Source: Kiritimatiellia bacterium
Lineage (GTDB): Bacteria; Verrucomicrobiota; Kiritimatiellia; B70-G9
Assembly (NCBI GenBank): GCA_012961745.1
Contig: DTYT01000006.1
Span: forward strand, 1 to 9,069
Direction: 5' to 3'
Length of the DNA stretch: 9,069 nucleotides
In this document: positions 6,695-9,069 of the stretch, one piece after another
Layout: each line of letters opens with the position of its first letter
Numbering within the stretch: the first letter of the stretch is position 1
Translations under genes and position numbers: made by a program
The notes under the pieces: model-generated
What the model was told of the DNA's origin: nothing
Seen by the model: only the letters and a program-made list of their open reading frames with translations
Databases searched by the model: none

Positions 6695-7318
6695 CTATTT
6701 CTGGACCTCTCGCCCGGTTATCGCGGCTATGGCCTCTTCGGCAGCCCGATAACCGACATCCATGTCACGTTCTTCTCCTCCGAGGTAAACCCTGCCAAAA
6801 CTGCCAAAAGCGCGGACCTCCAGAATGTTGATTTCCGCCGCCTTTTCCGCCTCGTTGGCCGCCAACGCGGCATAGCCTGCCGGAGCAACTTCCATCACAT
6901 AGAGCGTCTGCCCGGGAATGATCATGTTCCCGTGACGCATGCGGTTGATCAGTTGGGACTGATGGTCGGTGAGCCGCCGGATCATCTGGCTGGAGTACAC
7001 GCGCGGCTTGAGCCGGTCCTCCTCTTTGAGATTCAGAGAATCGAGAATCGCTTGACCGGCCTGCCTCACGTCCGCCTGGGAATCCGAGTGGATCTCGAGG
7101 AGTCCGTAGAGGCGTTCCACGATCTGCATGCCCGGTGTTACTCGGGTAGCCTTGAGGGCCACGTCAGTCACCCGGTTGATTTCTATTCCCGGCGATATTT
7201 CCACGAACAGTGAAGCCTGGCCGGCAACCGGCAGGAATCCCTGAGCCACAGTGCCGAGAAACGCAGCGAACTGCGGCTGTAGACTGTCGAGAAAGACGTA
7301 CGTCCGTAATTCCGCCAC
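6695..7318 (-). CDS. BMC-T tandem-domain shell protein, stacked (double-layer) type
   Basis: A 207-residue tandem BMC protein. Domain 1 covers about residues 1-95 (LRTYVFLDSLQPQFAAFLG, PGIEINRVTDVALK, VERLYGLLEIH) and domain 2 about 105-202 (IIPGQTLYVMEVAPAGYAAL, AANEAEKAAEINILEV, GSFGRVYLGGEE). It closely resembles, from memory, the second class of H. ochraceum BMC-T proteins, whose trimers stack face to face and have a large central pore thought to be gated for bigger metabolites or cofactors. The GTG at 7318 is chosen because AAAGGAG (7326-7332) lies seven bases upstream and it puts LRTYVFLD at the very N-terminus, as in relatives. The longer frame from the GTG at 7366 would add 16 charged residues and has no ribosome binding site. 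It follows the RpiB-DeoC gene by 81 bases. Confidence 0.88.
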   Translation of the reverse strand: MAELRTYVFLDSLQPQFAAFLGTVAQGFLPVAGQASLFVEISPGIEINRVTDVALKATRVTPGMQIVERLYGLLEIHSDSQADVRQAGQAILDSLNLKEEDRLKPRVYSSQMIRRLTDHQSQLINRMRHGNMIIPGQTLYVMEVAPAGYAALAANEAEKAAEINILEVRAFGSFGRVYLGGEERDMDVGYRAAEEAIAAITGREVQK

Positions 7319-7399
7319 GGTCGATCTCCTTTCCTTCGGCGTCTTCGCCTTCCTGTGATCACTCACCGACAGGGAGCCGGTCGCGGACCGCGTGCGGCA

Positions 7400-8662
7400 T
7401 CAGGCACCGGCCCTCTGTCGGGCGTCCTCAATAATCTTCACGCTGCTGCTGGAGCCGATACGGCTCGCGCCGGCGGCGACCATTCTGACGGCGTCATCGT
7501 AACCGCGGATACCCCCCGAAGCCTTGACACCGAGTTTCCCCCCCACGGTCTCCCGCATCAGGCGGACGTCTTCTTCGGTTGCCCCGCCCGGCCCGAATCC
7601 GGTCGACGTCTTCACAAAATGCGCCCCGGCTTTCATTGCCAGCTGGCAAGCGCGCACTTTCTCTTCCTCGCTCAGCAGGGAGGTCTCCAGGATGACTTTA
7701 CACAGCGCCCGGCGATCCACACATGCCTCGACCACTCCGCGGATGTCGCGCAGTACGAGGGCATCGTCTCCGCTCTTGAGAGCCCCGATGTTGATGACCA
7801 TATCGATTTCCGCAGCTCCGTCTCGGATGGCCTTGCGAGCCTCAAGCACCTTGATCTCCGGCGACTGGGCCCCGAGAGGGAACCCCACCACCGCGCACAC
7901 CTTGACCGACGTCCCCTTCAGAAGCTCCGCGGCCTGGCGTACATAGGCGGGATTCACGCAGACCGAGTAGAATCCGTACTCCCGCGCCTCGCGGCAGAGA
8001 CGGGCGACGTCCTCTCGGGATGCCTCCGGCTTGAGCAGCGTGTGATCAATCATAGCCGCCAGTTCCGCCGGGCTGACAGGAGCACCACGGCGGTCGGTAA
8101 CGGAGCCGGACGAAAGTATCTCATGAACGCGGCGGGTGATCTGCTCAATATCTGCAGGGTCAAGATGCATACTGCGAGCCCCACCCGCGCCGGCGGCGGC
8201 GTTGCCGCTGGTCGGCGCCTCCAGCTCCATGATCATCCGAACGCGTCGCCGATGGCGTTCGACCGTGCAACTGCGCGAAAGAAAAAGGCCGACGATCTCC
8301 TTTGCCACTTCAAGCGTTGTCTGTCGTGCGCCGAGAGTCAAGACATTTGCGTCGTTGTGCTCCCGGGCATTGATCGCAAGATCCCGGTTGTAGACCGCGG
8401 CGGCGCGGATGCCGGGAATCTTGTTAGCGGCCATCGCCGAGCCGATACCCGCGCCGTCGATTACGATTCCGAATTCGGCCTCGCCGCTCGCAATCCGGCG
8501 TGCCACGTCAGCGGCGATAACCGGATAATCGGCGGGGGCTGCGCTGAACGTGCCGCAGTCGGTCACCAGATGCCCTTGGGAACGGAGGAACGGAATCAGC
8601 TGCTGCTTCAACTGGTAACCGCCGTGGTCGGACCCCACGGCGATTCGTTTCTGGACGTTCAT
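7400..8662 (-). CDS. RpiB-like sugar-phosphate isomerase fused to deoxyribose-phosphate aldolase (DeoC)
   Basis: A 420-residue two-domain enzyme, the proposed signature cargo of this microcompartment. Residues 1-145 are an RpiB/LacAB-type isomerase: SDHGG with D12 and H13, DYP (45-47), GAGIGSAMAANK (70-81) and H102 in REHNDANVLTLGAR. At the position of the catalytic cysteine of E. coli RpiB there is D69. Residues 201-417 are a DeoC class I aldolase, cleaving 2-deoxyribose 5-phosphate to acetaldehyde and glyceraldehyde 3-phosphate: IDHTLLKPEA (205-214), D287 in EIDMVINIGA, Schiff-base K351 in FVKTSTGF and K380 in GVKASGGIRG. The linker 146-200 is Gly/Ala-rich but contains a predicted amphipathic helix (167-185) resembling the aldehyde dehydrogenase N-terminus. 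The ATG at 8662 gives the usual RpiB N-terminus; an in-frame GTG at 8671 is the alternative. First gene of the BMC operon. The aldolase assignment is firm; the substrate of the isomerase domain is uncertain. Confidence 0.93.
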   Translation of the reverse strand: MNVQKRIAVGSDHGGYQLKQQLIPFLRSQGHLVTDCGTFSAAPADYPVIAADVARRIASGEAEFGIVIDGAGIGSAMAANKIPGIRAAAVYNRDLAINAREHNDANVLTLGARQTTLEVAKEIVGLFLSRSCTVERHRRRVRMIMELEAPTSGNAAAGAGGARSMHLDPADIEQITRRVHEILSSGSVTDRRGAPVSPAELAAMIDHTLLKPEASREDVARLCREAREYGFYSVCVNPAYVRQAAELLKGTSVKVCAVVGFPLGAQSPEIKVLEARKAIRDGAAEIDMVINIGALKSGDDALVLRDIRGVVEACVDRRALCKVILETSLLSEEEKVRACQLAMKAGAHFVKTSTGFGPGGATEEDVRLMRETVGGKLGVKASGGIRGYDDAVRMVAAGASRIGSSSSVKIIEDARQRAGA

Positions 8663-8686
8663 GGAATCCACTCTATGGGAGATTCC
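8663..8686. promoter_or_regulatory. Inverted repeat next to the RpiB-DeoC start, possible operator
   Basis: GGAATC at 8663-8668 and GATTCC at 8681-8686 are perfect inverted repeats with a 12-base spacer, ending one base before the start codon of the first BMC gene. It overlaps the candidate -10 box. It could bind a dimeric regulator or fold in mRNA near the start; six-base arms may also be chance. Confidence 0.3.
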
Positions 8687-8698
8687 GCAAGAGGTAAA
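8670..8698 (-). promoter_or_regulatory. Candidate sigma70-like promoter of the BMC operon
   Basis: On the minus strand TTTACC (8693-8698, four of six matches to TTGACA) and TAGAGT (8670-8675, four of six matches to TATAAT) are separated by exactly 17 bases. Transcription would begin within a base or two of the ATG at 8662, giving a leaderless or nearly leaderless mRNA. The absence of a clear ribosome binding site for this gene is consistent with that, but a weak match of this kind can arise by chance. Confidence 0.25.
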
Positions 8699-8731
8699 GA
8701 TTAACGTGCTTTCAGCCGCGGAACATCATAG

Positions 8732-9067
8732 TCAGCGATTCCACACATTACGCGTATGGGGTTCCGCCCCGCTGAGGATATATATCGGCAGGGAAACGAC
8801 CGCGGTGGGCAGAAGCCACGGGGAACCAATCGCCGAGACAACGTCGTAGGGGTGAGCAACGTAGGAAACCGCCAATCCGTGAGAAGCGGCGGCGTGGCCG
8901 GCGGAGAACGGGTCGATATGAGTCTTGACAAAACTGACGCTGGAGCCGGGAGCAAAGGAGGCGCCGGAGTCCATCAGCGCCAGGGCCTGACCAAGTTGCA
9001 TGCCGCCCTGGCTGTGCGCGATTATCTGAGCGAGTAGGCATTCCCGCGCCATCCTTGTGACTATCCC
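8732..9067 (-). CDS. Partial alpha/beta-hydrolase-like protein, C-terminal part only
   Basis: The last 111 or so codons of a gene that continues past the right edge; the frame is open to the end of the window, with an internal ATG at 9052 that need not be the start. The visible part has IIAHSQGGMQ, matching the nucleophile elbow [GA]-x-S-x-G of alpha/beta hydrolases, then a strand, and YVAHPYDVVSAIG, which resembles the acid region (N/H-P-x-D-x-V) of secreted lipase-like domains. EPH near the end could supply the catalytic His. GC-rich third codon positions support this strand as coding. It ends 69 bases before the RpiB-DeoC start and could be co-transcribed with the BMC operon, though its motifs suggest no role in it. 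Family assignment is tentative. Confidence 0.55.
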   Translation of the reverse strand, partial: GIVTRMARECLLAQIIAHSQGGMQLGQALALMDSGASFAPGSSVSFVKTHIDPFSAGHAAASHGLAVSYVAHPYDVVSAIGSPWLLPTAVVSLPIYILSGAEPHTRNVWNR

Positions 9068-9069
9068 GG

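Noticed and set aside
7338..7349. Small GGCG-AAGA-CGCC hairpin (minus strand) between RpiB-DeoC and the stacked BMC-T
   Set aside because: Only four base pairs and no T-run; too weak to call a regulatory element or terminator.
6695..7366. Longer stacked BMC-T frame starting with GTG at 7366
   Set aside because: No ribosome binding site precedes it and the 16 extra residues are highly charged; the GTG at 7318 has AAAGGAG at ideal spacing.
7355..8704. Long plus-strand open frame (449 codons) opposite RpiB-DeoC
   Set aside because: It is antisense to a gene with complete active-site motifs, its translation has no recognisable domain, and long antisense frames are common in GC-rich coding DNA.
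1..9069. CRISPR arrays, tRNA or rRNA genes, insertion sequences and attachment sites
   Set aside because: No spaced direct repeats, cloverleaf, transposase motifs or terminal inverted repeats were seen by reading; the sequence is almost fully covered by protein genes.

Overview
The window comes from a GC-rich bacterial genome, probably an uncultivated or environmental lineage (inference; no rRNA or other phylogenetic marker is present). It holds two convergent gene blocks. The plus strand from 1 to 3321 carries four closely packed genes typical of an exopolysaccharide or cell-envelope glycan cluster. The minus strand from 8662 down to 3300 carries a compact bacterial microcompartment (BMC) operon. 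Almost every base is coding, and there is no gene-free stretch longer than about 80 bases.

Plus strand: a polysaccharide deacetylase (NodB fold, 5' end outside the window), a membrane-anchored SGNH/GDSL hydrolase, a small predicted lipoprotein with a charged helix, and a family 4 glycosyltransferase. The first three genes overlap end to start (4 and 14 bases), and the fourth follows after 25 bases.

Minus strand, in transcription order: a fused RpiB-like isomerase/deoxyribose-phosphate aldolase (DeoC), a double-domain BMC-T of the stacked type, a BMC-H hexamer protein, a BMC-P pentamer protein, a CoA-acylating aldehyde dehydrogenase, a second BMC-T resembling Haliangium ochraceum BMC-T1, and two more BMC-P proteins. 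That is six shell proteins and two enzyme polypeptides. The combination matches the sugar-phosphate-utilising (SPU) class of BMC. The expected chemistry is cleavage of 2-deoxyribose 5-phosphate by DeoC into glyceraldehyde 3-phosphate and acetaldehyde, followed by oxidation of the confined acetaldehyde to acetyl-CoA. No phosphotransacylase, alcohol dehydrogenase, kinase or regulator for this pathway is in the window.

The most notable observations are these. A similar amphipathic helix occurs at the N-terminus of the aldehyde dehydrogenase and inside the linker of the RpiB-DeoC fusion, and it looks like a cargo-targeting peptide. The usual catalytic cysteine of RpiB is replaced by aspartate. 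The locus appears to lack a CoA-recycling enzyme. The two blocks overlap tail to tail by 22 bases, flanked by an inverted repeat. At the right edge, the 3' end of an unrelated-looking alpha/beta-hydrolase-like gene lies upstream of the BMC operon on the same strand.
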